The notes below the pieces were generated by a model. It made no database searches and was not told where the DNA came from. It saw only the letters and a program-made list of their open reading frames with translations. The position numbers and the translations under genes are program-made. Positions 37,491 through 49,294 of a DNA stretch of 64,000 nucleotides are shown here, piece by piece (the stretch's first letter is position 1; the number at the start of each line of letters is the position of its first letter). Location of the stretch: assembly GCF_030936135.1 (NCBI RefSeq), contig NC_082594.1, positions 125,712,668 through 125,776,667 on the forward strand, in the 5' to 3' direction. This DNA comes from Gavia stellata (lineage: Eukaryota; Chordata; Aves; Gaviiformes; Gaviidae).

Positions 37491-40400
37491 AAAACGTTAC
37501 CAGCAGCTATTTCAGCATAGAATCTGCATGAAGAAAATGTGAAAACAAGCTCTAGCTTCAGACCTAAGTAATAACAAAAGGCCTCCAAGTGCTCCAAAGG
37601 CCAAAAATACAAAACACCAATCAAATGAAACACTGATGCCAACACGCTCAAGCAGTGACGGGATTCCTGGGCCACCATCCCCCTGTTCCAAAGTTGAGGT
37701 TTTCCGTGATAGCTTTTGCTTCCTGATCCATGTAAAACAATGGCAAATCGATGCAGAACAGTTTGTGGGGTTTTTTTCTTACCACACTTAAACAAAACAG
37801 CTTTCTTGATAGTGCACACTATGCTGTATTTACCCCCAACCCCTCCAAGCGTTTTCATTTCTTTACAATGAAGAAGAAACGTAGCTTCTTTTCTGTTGAA
37901 CTTCAGGTGCAGTTAGCAACTCTTATTTCTAAGTGATAGTGTGTATCAAAAGTTCAAAAGGTTTGTGTTCTGTATTAATCTGATTTAATTAACTTTTTAA
38001 CTCCGCATCCTAGCTTTCTAGAGCGGTTACCTCTTTGCCATAGGTGTAATTTTTTTTTTCTCTTGATGTCAGAACTGCACCAGTAGAAACAGAGTGAAAT
38101 AGCACCCAGCACAAAAAACCCCCGTAATTTAACAACCTGCATAACAAGATTTGATAGTATATTTTGAAAAAGGCCTTAAATGATTCGGATACACCATAGA
38201 AAATCAGTGGAACTCAAAGTCATTTCATAAATCCCATTCCTATCTGAAATTTAAATATCCAAATAAAAGCACTTAGGATCTCACCATCTCAAACTTCCTA
38301 GCTTTGAGGGCATAGTAGAGGCTGTGGGTGCTTCCCCTCCTTGAAAAGCTACAGTCTCGCGTGGAACTCTGAGATCCTTTTTAAACAGTCCTTAATAACA
38401 TTGTAAAGAAACAGTATTTTCAAGAATGGCATCCAGAATGGCCCGCCGGCCTTTTATAGGGATGCTGCAACCATAAGTAAAGCGTAAATACCTGCTTATT
38501 ACAGTAGATGCGGAGAGAGCTTTCCATTTCTAAGCCCTACACGTTAGCCACAGAGGCATTCCAGCGCGGAGAGAACGAGGCGCAGAGCGACACCAAGAGC
38601 AAGTCACACGAGCAGTCTGGGACCTGGCTGTGAGGAAGAGCTAAGCTAGAGGCTGCAATCAGAAGACGAGAAAAACAAGCATCACGGCTGATCTGAAAGA
38701 TTACAGAAAGGCCTCAGATGAGACCACCAATGACACCAAAAAATCCAGCTGCACTCCAGCCTAGTGTAATTAAAGATGCTGGCAGTTCATCAAGAGTGCA
38801 ATGACCCAATCGGCCATTCACTAAAAAATTGCCGGTGTACGAGAATGCAAGCAACAGCAAGACCTGCAGAAAAGCATTTCTCCTACTGCGTATACTATCC
38901 ATCAGGGACAAATGTTCCACAAGCGTGCAACCTTTGAGACTAAGCCCTGCAATCAGTTCACAGTAATTTTGACAGTGAGCATGTCCAGCACAGCTCCTTA
39001 CAGGCAAGTATCTTTATCCCACTGCCCGCTTTCCACACTTGATAGGCTGTTCGTACACTACTACAAAGAGGCTCAAAACAGGTTTTTGGTTAGTGGTCTT
39101 TCCTACTACCACATGAGAAGTTTTAATAAAGTATTTATAAGCTGGTTTATAATGAAGGATATTTTTGGCAGAGAGCTTTACTGACCTGCAGTGCTAACAA
39201 AATATTACCCAGTTATAGAAAATAGCACAAAGTTCCATTTCATTTTTAGCATTGTACACTTGGTAAAAATCGCTGGCTTCTTGAAGTATAATCCTCAAAA
39301 TGGAACAACTCTAATTCTTTCTTCAGCCCTAAACGTCAAGGGACTTGGACAAAAGCAGACCTATTTCCAAATGGCATCTCGCTTTGATTTGGGAAAATTT
39401 GTATCAACTCTTTTTGGATGCCTTTTATTGAAGCGTACCCCAACTGCCCCCCTGCAAAACCAAGAACAGACTGAATGAGCCATTAACATTCATACCCAGT
39501 TTAGATATCTGACTTGCCACAAAGTAATTATTGCATTTGCTATGTATCTAAGATATAATTAACAGCACATGTGATTGAGAGAGATTAATTATATAAGTCA
39601 AATTCCAACACCTTTACTCACTTCAAACAGCACCTTGCTTTGAGAGTTATCACAGGTATTTCAGCGGCACTACTTGCCACATAGGCTACTATTCAACAAG
39701 AGCCAAAGTGACCCAATCATCAGGTACATTTTGTAGTAAACTTGCTCTTCACCTGTGTTTGTAAACAGGCTGTGCACACATTAGGACCGAGCATATATAA
39801 ACAAACAAACAAGTTACAGAGAGATCCAGATCTCTCAATGAAAACGCACTATTTGCAAGACACTTAGATTTACTTTAACCACTAGAATATCAAGTCCATG
39901 ATATCTTCATAGTCTGTATATAACCTTGCTAGATAATGAAACTGCTGTTACGGTTTCTGCTACCCCTGTTTGAGACAGATATTGTAACCACAAAGTTCAG
40001 TTGTGAGCTTCTCTGACGATTCTGGTTGGGAATGACAAAAGACGACTGAGATACCTTAGTCCCTTCTTCCTCAAGGACAAGCTACAAATGCAATCCAAAG
40101 AGGCAGCTAAATTTCAGGCAAAGATCACTCTTGAGAGCAGCTGTAGTTACTGTACATATGCTTTATGTGCCTGAAGAATCAATTAATTTGCAATTCTTAT
40201 AGAAAACAGTAGACAGAAATATAGAACACAGCTGCCTGTCTTCCAAACATACTATTAGTGTAACTGCTACGAACTCAGTGCCCATAATTTACAGGTGCCT
40301 GCTTCCACTAGAAGCAGGTGGGTACTCATTTTCACGTCACAAGTCACACCGTTAACCATTAAAAGGGAAACACAAACAGCACAGGTAGGTGACCAGCAAG

Positions 40401-41754
40401 AGATTGGAGAAGCAGGAAGTTAGTTCCTTCCTTTGCTGTTTTCTTCTGTTACCCAGAGAAGCCATCAGTTTATAAATTCCTCAGTTCCTCAGCTCATCAA
40501 CAGTTCCTTTGGTCACACACATGTTGTATGGCTATGACACAGCTTTTCATGTGATGGGAAAATAGAGAAATTCCCCTTGTATAGGTACACTTGTCTTTAA
40601 TAACCTAAAGCAGCTGTGATGTTTGCAAGTATATTTTGATTTTAATGTATCAGGCATTAAACAACCAGAAACGTGAAAAGGATATAATAGGCCCAAATAA
40701 AACAACTGCATCTTTGAAAGTTTTAAAGACCAGAAACCTTAAACATGGAATTTGAAACAAAACCGAAACCACAGAATTGTGTACATTAGTACTGATATAT
40801 CATCCTGCAGTTAAAACTAAGTCAGAAAAACAGGTTATGCTCAGCTTACAAAATGCTAACCCAGCAGAAAAACATTTGAATGTTACCAAAGAGAAGTAAA
40901 AAAAGGTTTGGATAATGCCTTTAACTTGTGCTTTCTGTAATGGAAACTCTGGATCTGCAGAATAATATATCCTGAAAAACTTGTTCTCCCCATCAAATAT
41001 TAATCTGTGTGATTTTTTTCCCATGGAAACTGGTAAACCCACTCAGTCTGCAACTAAAACATCAAATCATAACCAAAAAACCATGCAAACCCTGACCTCA
41101 TTGCCTCCATCTTGATATTTCACCTCCTGGCTCCTAGGTGGTATAGAAGCCTTCACTGTTTAACAAAAAACTGCAAACTTTTGGAGACAGCATTTATGCT
41201 TCTCTCCAAATTCCACACAGTATCACGCATATACAATTAGTCACCTCAAGAAATGAAAAATAAAAGCTAGAAGCATCAGCATAGCACACAGGTAGGAGAA
41301 CTTTTACACCCTTTTTTGTTCGCTTCCTTCTAAAGAACAAAGGAACCAATTCTCCTTTTACAGTTTCATCCTAGGAGAATGCCAGCCTGCAGTGGACTAA
41401 CATTTGATTTACACTGGCATGAACAAGCAATGCTATTTGTTCCAGGGCTCTGAAGCCTTGTGTTAGAATATTTATGAATCTTTAACAGAGATTTTTGCCT
41501 AGATAGCTTTCCTTTCACATATGTATCATCACAGTATTTTATCATTTGGTTTAGGGTAAGATCAGAAGAGTTGCTAGAGGATTTGCAAATTGGTCCACTA
41601 AGACTAGCGTTTGACCTCCATAATAAGGTAATGCTTATATGTTTCCAAGGAATGCAGCAGGTACGTGGCAGCCATACGACACTGTGGTATTTTAATTCAC
41701 GTAGACAGCGCATCAACTTTTTAAGCGTTCCTTATCACTCAAGCAAGTACTTAC

Positions 41755-41856
41755 AGGGTCAGAAGGACCACAGAAATCTCTGAACACTTTTGGAGGCTCA
41801 GCTTGTATAATCTCCATTGCTATGCAAGGGCCTGAACACAACTCTGTAACCATATC
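41755..41856 (-). CDS. NME7: NME7 coding exon
   Basis: A 34-codon, phase 0/0 exon encoding DMVTELCSGPCIAMEI ... VFRDFCGPSDP (human 297-330). SGPCIAMEI is the NDK-family strand that carries the SGPV-AMV motif. The segment IIQAEPPKVFRDF is more diverged from human than its surroundings. Acceptor TCTTCCAG, donor GTAAGT. Joining GACCCT to the GAA of the next exon restores the family sequence GP(S/A)DPEIARH. Confidence 0.98.
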
Positions 41857-42487
41857 CTGGAAGAGAAAAAAGACAGAAACAAATCTGAGCTTCTTTGGGC
41901 ATTAGCAAGGGTTGTATTCCTCCCCAAAACTAGGCCCAAACTTACAGGACAGGAACAATTAAGAAATATCGGTGCATTTAGGAAAGCAAAGACATGAAAC
42001 AAAGATGTCATTAGTATTCACAACAAAAGAAATGTTTTCCATTTTATTACTTGGTTTAGAAGGTGGAGATTGAGGTAAGTTGGATATTCAGCTTCAACAG
42101 GATACTGAACAGCATGCAACAGCATCCACAATACTCCAAATTCTTTTGCGGGTACATCCTTATTGATCTTGACCCAGATTTCACAGAAGTATCCCATAAC
42201 TTGTCGAACTAGACTGAATCAATGGAACACACTTTGCTGGGTATAAGCCTGAAAAAACACACTATGTTCAGCCAGTTCCACAGGCAGCAAGTTACTTCGC
42301 AGTGTTCCCTACAGGGAGCACTGTACACAGCCTATATTTGTTTCCAAATATACAGCTGTTTGATGGCTTTAAGTCATTAAAATGTCTCTTGGGCTTTTGG
42401 TTCTCACTGTCTTAGATGGGTCTTAGTTTTCATAAGCTTAAATTAACTCTGGGCATTAGTGCCAATATGGAGTTTGAGGTATAGGTT

Positions 42488-42546
42488 TCACAGGCAGAAA
42501 GAACCTATTTGGATGTTCTAGTCTGACTTCCTTTTTTAAAACATGC
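42488..42546 (-). repeat. Old CR1 tail remnant
   Basis: TCACAGGCAGAAAGAACCTA followed by GTTCTAGTCTGACTTCCTTT and AAAACATGCCC resembles the inverse 3' end of older sauropsid CR1s (GGAGGGACC ... TCATCTAGTCTGACCTCCTG ... AACACAGGCC). Diverged. Confidence 0.5.
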
Positions 42547-44455
42547 CCTTATATTGCATCCTTGTCTAGAAATTTGGGCAGACAAGTATTAAACAAATCA
42601 GGACAATTAAAAAAATCAAAACCAATGAGGAAAGGGGAAAGGAGGAAACATTCACAGGAAATAAGGGAGGAGAAGGAAGGACAAGCAAGGTACTGCAATC
42701 ACACCCAGCAGCCATGGGCAGAATTTTAGCCAAGTGCCTCTATCATCAACCTGATCCTAGGAAATGTAGGTAGAAGTATTCCTGACAGGACATGAAAAGA
42801 GTGCAGACTAGTTTCATGCTCTACAACATGAATAAGTATTTTAATTCCAAAAACTGTCTTATCACCAATAGATCCTCTGTTAAGAACAGGTTAAAGGGCA
42901 ATATATTTCATTCTGTTAAGAAACAGTAAATTGCCACAAAGTCACCACTCTCTACAATTTCATTGAATTCTGTCTTCTGAATAACTGTTAACGGGAAAGT
43001 GGAGAAAAAACAGGCTTTTAATTTTAGTTGAATCAACTGAATTCCTCCCTGCAAACTGTGTTTTTTTCTTGTTCCTCCCTTTTCTGTTGTTTCTGTATCA
43101 GCACTGACATCCCACCAGCAACAGCAAACAATGTGAGCAAAGTTACTCCTGACTCCTTCATTACAACACAAAGCTGAGGACTGGAGACCAGCTGCCATCA
43201 ACTACAGCACAGAGGTGGTACTATGTGAGACAAGCTTGGTCTATCTTACTCAGCCTCATCAAGTCCAGAGTTGAATTTAAATAGCAGACACTGTTCCTCT
43301 GGTAAGACTCCCAGTTACAGCTAAATCAAGTGTTCTTTAGCAAATAGTTTGTTCATCAAATAACGTGGCTTGTGGTGAACCAGACCCATTCCTGGAGCTG
43401 GATCAAGCTCAAGCATTTTTGATTAACAAACAAAAGAGCTGACCCAAAACAATCTCCCTCCTTTTTTCCCCATTTTCTGTTCTGGCTACAGTAGGAAATA
43501 CAAAGCAGAACAACACAAAACCTAATCAATAGTTTGCAAAATCCCATGCAGGAAATACCAACAAAGCTAAAATTCTGGGCAAATGTTCAGCTTTTTCTTT
43601 TCACGCAGAAGTGCTCTATATACAATGTCAAGCCTTTATCTGACTGAGAAGGGGTAACCAGAAGAAACAGGAGTACAGTTTTTGAAAAGGATTTATGGAT
43701 GCCAAGTATCTTCTGTGCTGAGTTATTTTGGAATGATAAATAAAATTCAGATCAAAACAGACGGTTCTGAGTCACAGATATAAGAGGTCATATTCTTTCT
43801 TCAATATCCTATTTTGCAACATACTTCTTCCTATTCGGCCTGCACTGACAATATCTGTTGCTGTTCCCATATGTGCCTTCTCTGGATCCCTTTACCATCA
43901 TGATTAGCTTTTCCACGTTCTCCTGTTTCACAGATACCCTGAGTGCATGGAGATATTAATTTAATTTAATTTCAGCTGAATGCATCCAGCACATATGGCT
44001 TGCAGGACAGAGCCCTTGATTCTCACTTTTCTTCAAATCCCATGTAAAACATATCTTCTCTATTGACTTACCCTGTTTAAACGTCACTTCCCCTTCTGAG
44101 TAACTCTTCAATTAAATTACATAACTAAAATTTGCAACTTATTAGGGGGTCAGAGATTGTACAAAAGAGCTGCAGAAGATGGTAGAGAATTTCCAATTTG
44201 GTTCAAGGCAGAGACTTTTGCAGTAGCATGGGATTCTTGGGCCCTGAAATTCTGGTCAGATATTACCATATTTGAATTCTGCCACATACCTACAAGTCTG
44301 CCTGTCCAATCTTCCTTTGGTCCTTGTCAAAAACAGTGTTATCAGAGGGGACTTTAAGAGTATTCCCCAATCTGAGAGTGAACTAACAGTACTCCTAACC
44401 TATTTAAAGACAAATCTACAAACCCTGTTGAAGTAAGGTAAACTAAAAATCATAA

Positions 44456-44467
44456 GGGGGGGGGGGG
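44456..44467. repeat. G homopolymer
   Basis: An uninterrupted run of 12 G. Length is likely to be unstable in sequencing. Confidence 0.8.
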
Positions 44468-45243
44468 AAGAAAATAAAAATGTCATTATCAGAGTAACAT
44501 TGGTAACTGCCTGGAGTAATACTAGTAACTGTGTAGAAAACTTAATAATTTAACCATTTAAAAAATAAGGATAATTTGCATAGTACATAGCACGGCAGTG
44601 AAGCTAAACGCATTACTATTTGTAAAATGAACCGAAATCCTCCGACAGCAGGTAATACAGAAATGCAAGCTCGTCGTCTTGTATTCCCATTGTTCTATCT
44701 ATAGTCAGGAAGTTTTATGTGACAGTACAACAAGACATAATAATATATAGAGACTTAGACGTCCACTGGGATTACAGCATATCTTAAACTTCTTAAATTT
44801 TCTGAATAACCACAAAAGTCAGATCAATAAACTTAAGAATAGCTCAAAATGTCATTAGAAAAGCATTCAAATACATCAGCCCCATTGTAAACAAAATAAT
44901 AAAAATACACTCTGGTCCAAGCCATTATTGCAATATCAAATCAAACAAAGATACAGATGTGACACATTGTCACAGCTCTACCACAATAAAATAACTTATC
45001 TGAGGGGTCTTTTTTTCACTCTGTTGTATTTTACAAATCCCTTGGCTGAATAATTTTCACAAAAGACTCCTTTCTTACAACATAGATAGCACAATTTTCG
45101 AGATTAGTTAGTTCATTTGAGAACAAGCTAGAACTGGTCAATACCAGAAATCCTATCACAATCCCAAAAAAGGAAAGATGTGACCGCTTCCTCATTTAAT
45201 CATATTTTATTTTTAAACAGATTCTTCTCAAACTTATGCTTAC

Positions 45244-45312
45244 CATGTATTCAGTGACAACACCTTTGTAAATCTCATAAAATTCTTCCACGTTTGCACG
45301 CTCCATGTTGAA
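45244..45312 (-). CDS. NME7: NME7 coding exon
   Basis: A 23-codon, phase 0/0 exon: FNMERANVEEFYEIYKGVVTEYM (human 274-296). It encodes the helix after the first beta strands of NDK domain 2, in which NDK proteins carry a FY..Y-type pattern. The last codon, ATG (Met), replaces a His in human, and the donor directly follows it (ATG|GTAAGC). Acceptor TTTTCTTAG. Confidence 0.97.
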
Positions 45313-46115
45313 CTAAGAAAACAAAAATGTTAGCCAATCTGCCTTAAACAACAACAACAAAAAATAGACAGACAACCCTTCTTAACCAGCAAACATTCAG
45401 AATACTCTTTTAAGTTTTACTAGGTAAAAGGAATGGCTTTACAGCTATAATATGAAGTTTGTCAACAACTTAGCCAATGATGCCACAAGCAACACAGCAC
45501 ACAGTATGTTCTTCCGCCTTAAATGTAAGTAGACAACGCAGTGTTGGCTGATGTCACTAAGTCATGCAAGAGGATCTGTTTGTGGCATAGTAAAGGAAAG
45601 GGGCTATTCTTCATTTGTTGTGGGGATTTGAGTCATAGGGGGATTTCAGATCTCGAGACGTTCACAAAAGTCAAAGGGCTGAGGGGGATCAGGGGGTCAA
45701 AATCCTTTAAGTATCTTTAAAAACCTTCTGCTAAATTCATACTAAATATAGATTAAAAAAATTGGGGAAGGATAGTAACAATAATTTCTCTAATCTTAGC
45801 TAGTACATTTTGTAAAGATATCTCAAATTGCTCCAGAAGAAACAGATATCATTATCCCCCTTCCAACTATAGGGAAACTGAGATACCGAGAGGTAAATGT
45901 CTTGGCTCAAGGTCACCCAGCAACAAGAAACAGATCAGCTGATCAATCAAATAATAAACCACAAATATCACAAGGACAGTGCTGATCCCAAAACATTGCT
46001 ACACAGTCTGCACATGGGGTTTGTATTGCAGGAAAACACCTGTGCATTGCTGTGAAGCGCACACAGCACTTCTCCAAGTTGTTTATCAGAAAAACTTATA
46101 CAAAAAGAAACCTAC
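45313..46115 (-). other. NME7: NME7 intron (803 bp)
   Basis: A short phase-0 GT-AG intron (donor GTAGGT). Most of its middle is a MIR-like remnant at about 45853-45935. Confidence 0.9.
45853..45935 (+). mobile_element. MIR-like (CORE-SINE) remnant
   Basis: TCATTATCCCCCTTCC, then TAGGGAAACTGAGATACCGA, GAGGTAAATGTCTTGGCTCA and AGGTCACCCAGCAACAAG track the MIR core closely in order and spacing. Sits in the shortest NME7 intron of the window, antisense to the gene. Confidence 0.7.
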
Positions 46116-46180
46116 CATCTGCAAAGCTGAGATCTGAAATCCTTCATTGATGATGGCTTTTATAATCTTTCCAGCTAGCC
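46116..46180 (-). CDS. NME7: NME7 coding exon
   Basis: A 65-bp exon: two bases completing a Gly codon split across the intron, then LAGKIIKAIINEGFQISALQM (21 codons; human 253-273). This is the first helix and next strand of NDK domain 2, matching the family pattern of G.II..I...GF.I...K. Acceptor TTTCTTCAG; donor GTAGGT. The G|GG split agrees with the single G that ends the exon at 60720. Confidence 0.97.
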
Positions 46181-47884
46181 CTGAAGAAACACACAAAAGA
46201 CAGTATTCAATTTTAAAAAGCAGAATTTACAACTGGAAGGTATTTATGCCAATATGCCCCTTCTCTTCAAACCAAAAAAACAGTGTTTGCTAAATGCTGT
46301 GAGAGAAAGCAGAGAGCAGAGCTGAGTTCACATACACTATGTTCTATTCAAAGTGACGTGTTGGTGATTTCAAACAACTAAATTCCATGCAGCTGTTGAA
46401 AAGAATCTCTACCAAAAAAAGGTAATCAGTGAAGCCTTTGCTTTTCTCAGATCAACTGCAAAACACCCAGTTGCTTCAAGATCAAGATTTATATTTTTAA
46501 TTAAGTTTCACCGGCAACACTGATGCTTAAACAGTAATCAGTTCAGGGCACGGGCTGCCTATTTTGCTGGTTTTATACAGTGTTCACCAGAGTGGGGGTC
46601 CTACTTTAAGCTAGAAACAATGCAGGATGATAATAAATATTGCCAATAAACCAGCATAAAAGTTCGTGTCTTCTATGGGAAAAACACATTAGTGCAAAAT
46701 AACCTACTGCTTCTAAGGTTATAACTCACAGATATGTTATTGCTGATCGTATTGTTTGCTTTATTCTCTCCAGAATGCATCCTCAAAGATTGAATAACAT
46801 TGTAAAACAAAACACTAAACTTCGGAGAACAAGAACCCCCTGATTTTCCACTGAATGTGTATTTCAGATATGCCTGTTCTTACAAAATTAGGCCATTTGA
46901 AAGATTATGTCAGCCAAGTACAGTGAGTGAATTTCACAGAATCACCATTTTTATAGAACATAAATGCCTGTCCTCTTGTACAATTTGTGAGAAACTACAC
47001 ATTTCTGGACATTTATTCAGAGCAGAATTAATCATAGATGAATACCCTGTAATGAATGACAACAGCAGGATTTAACTCCTGGTCATTAAATCCTTTTACT
47101 GACTAGTCTTTAAATTGCAGGATTTTTTAGCACTGCATAAATTTAGTAGATGAGAATAAAACACATCTGGTATCTAGGTTCTAGCATGCTCAAGACCTAA
47201 ATTGTACACAGTCTGCTAATACCTGCGGCATACAATTGGTGAGCTTCCTACCCATTAAAAGGTCAGTGGAAGCTCCGAGTAAATGAGACAGATAGTTGGA
47301 GGGCTTTCAAAAACTGTATCTACAAATGAAAATGAAAAAAGCTGTCCCTGAAGTATTCCCCACCGTACTTTCACATTCAGGTTTATGTAGAAAAACTTGC
47401 CGCATATAAAACAGTGCATACTTCTTCCAAAAAATCTTCCAACTGCTACAGGGAAAACCTGGTATTTTGGTACATACTCAGTCCATGCAGCTCCTTGAGC
47501 TTACAGAACGTAGAAACAAGTGGAGGCAGGTGTAGTTCCTGCCATCCCACTATACTGTTACACCACGGCTCACTAGCATTGATAAAAGTTTCCTTATAAC
47601 ACTCCTGTGAAACCAGGAAAATATATTATTTCCCCTTTTTTTCAAGGTAAAAAAAAGTAAATGCAGCAGCAAAATGAAGGGACTTGGACAGGTTTGCCCA
47701 GGAAATGCAAGACCACGTCAGAGAGAGAAACCAGACCTCTAGTTTCTTTTTGTCCACGCTGCTGAAAAGGCTGAAAGACGCTTCCACACACAGGTTCCAG
47801 CGAGGCAGCCAGCCTAAAGTCTTGACTTCAGAGATGAATGGCCAGTTTATAAAGAGATTAAGTGACCGGCTGGGGATCATTCAG

Positions 47885-47946
47885 AGAATAAATAAATGAA
47901 TAAATAATCTGTGACAGAATAAATAAATGAATAAATAATCTGTGAC
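47885..47946. repeat. 31-bp tandem duplication
   Basis: Two perfect head-to-tail copies (47885-47915 and 47916-47946) of an AAATAA/AATGAATAA-rich unit ending CTGTGAC. Identity suggests a recent event. Confidence 0.93.
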
Positions 47947-48248
47947 AGAGCACAAACATTTCCTCATTCTGGATTTCCAGAGCCAATACTCCAGTCAACA
48001 GCCACTGCTTCACAAGAAACCAACAAAGAGGGAAGAAAGGGCAGTGGCAGACAAATGGCAACCGCCACTTGCAGGGGCAAGGCTACCTTGGTGTGAGAAA
48101 GCCGCCTTGCATGACAGATCTCTATTTTACACTTTATCAGTCAAGAATGCACCACTCGCATAGGCCTTCACAGCTGGCAAGAATTTAATTAAAATACTCA
48201 TCAGCTATCAGGTTCTGGGGTAGTACGGAGATCTGCTTTTTACAGAAC

Positions 48249-48280
48249 TTTTGTCCTCGGTAGTTTTACCGAGGACAAAA
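48249..48280. repeat. Perfect 14-bp inverted repeat (hairpin)
   Basis: Arms TTTTGTCCTCGGTA (48249-48262) and TACCGAGGACAAAA (48267-48280) around a 4-base GTTT loop, with no mismatch. Pairing stops at both outer edges. Confidence 0.92.
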
Positions 48281-48699
48281 TCCATGTTTTAGAGAAACAA
48301 AGGGGGACTCAAACATTCAGCTTTCTGGGCTGTTTCTCTACTGAAGTCATTAAGATTTTTCTTCTCTGTAGAGAGGAGACAGGCTCCTTTAATGACAGAA
48401 ATCAAAGTAGGAATGTATTTTGCATAAAGGTCTTTAATACAAGGTTCATTTAATAATTAACTGTGATAAACCTATCAAGATTTTCCCCTACATTGTATTC
48501 CTGAGTTCACTCTCGCTCATCAGAGCAACAGAGCACCTTGTTGCTCCAGACAGATTGCCCACGACTGCAACACCCAAAAGGCTTAATCAAAGGAATTATT
48601 GCCACCATCATACACAGACAGATGTCTTCCCAAAAAAATTCAAAGTGCCTTGAGGAAGAGGCATGAGATTCCACTTATGTTTGCAAAGCAGGATGTTAG

Positions 48700-48800
48700 C
48701 TCCGCTTCCCAGATGTGGGAACTGAGGCACAAGAGGATAAGTGAGTTGCCAGTGACAGTGCAGATCTGCAAATCCAGTGACTTGGCCTCCCTTGTCCCAG
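48700..48800 (+). mobile_element. MIR-like (CORE-SINE) remnant
   Basis: CCCAGATGTGGGAACTGAGG, CACAAGAGGATAAGTGAGTT, GCCAGTGACAGTGCAG and CTGCAAATCCAGTGAC follow the MIR core order (GGGAACTGAGGCACAGAGAG ... AAGTGACTTGCC ... GTCACACAGC). The GCAAAGCAGGA stretch before it may belong to it as well. Confidence 0.65.
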
Positions 48801-49273
48801 TTTAGGCAATACACATATCACTTTTCCAAGGGACACTTTCCTCTCAAATTCTACCTGAACCAAAATAGAAACAAAAAGCATAGAGGCAATCCCCAAGCAA
48901 CAGAAGAGTGGAAGCTCAAGGCTCAGCTTGGGATCTGTTTCAGCCAGTTGCATGACTAAACTGGGACGTGTCCTCTCCTTTGTGGGCAGATAAGGCTGAA
49001 GAAAAGAAGAAGAACTAATTAGATAGAGTGCCATTTCAGAAGCTTGCAACATTTTGTTTTCAACTTTAAAACCCAGATCTGTAGTGAAAAAACAACTTTT
49101 TAAGGACCCTTCAAACAGGGCCAGTGCATGTTTAAAATGTGATTACATTAAGAACCCAAATCAAAGCTGCAGATTAGGCACCAGTTATGATGCATTTTCA
49201 GTCACAAAGCACAAAAGAATCACCAGCATTACTGAATACAACCGGGGGAATTTAGTACTAATCCTAACAAATA

Positions 49274-49294
49274 TGAGAGTGAGAGAGAGAGAGT
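49274..49294. repeat. (GA)n microsatellite
   Basis: An imperfect then pure GA tract of about 20 bases. Confidence 0.8.

Larger units (their letters stand above)
23001..41754 (-). other. NME7: NME7 intron (18.8 kb)
   Basis: A phase-0 GT-AG intron (donor GTAAGT at 41754). It holds two young CR1 copies (33829-33967, 34635-34812), a MIR-like SINE (36894-37025), a TTA microsatellite (36494-36514), a short CA repeat (about 28706-28720), and a local repeat of GATCTGTTACC (24544-24592). Pyrimidine-rich tracts at 23.4-23.9, 25.1-25.5 and 27.2-27.4 kb may be old LINE remnants. Open frames up to 139 codons (31482-31901) look like chance. Confidence 0.85.
41857..45243 (-). other. NME7: NME7 intron (3.4 kb)
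   Basis: A phase-0 GT-AG intron (donor GTAAGC). It holds an eroded CR1 tail near 42488-42546 and a 12-base G-run at about 44456-44467. Otherwise I see nothing in it. Confidence 0.88.

Noticed and set aside
48571..48600. Minus-strand LIKPFG, resembling the NDK motif of the missing NME7 domain 1
   Set aside because: Flanking residues do not match NME7, there is no proper donor or acceptor, and its position inside the domain-2 introns is in the wrong order for a domain-1 exon.
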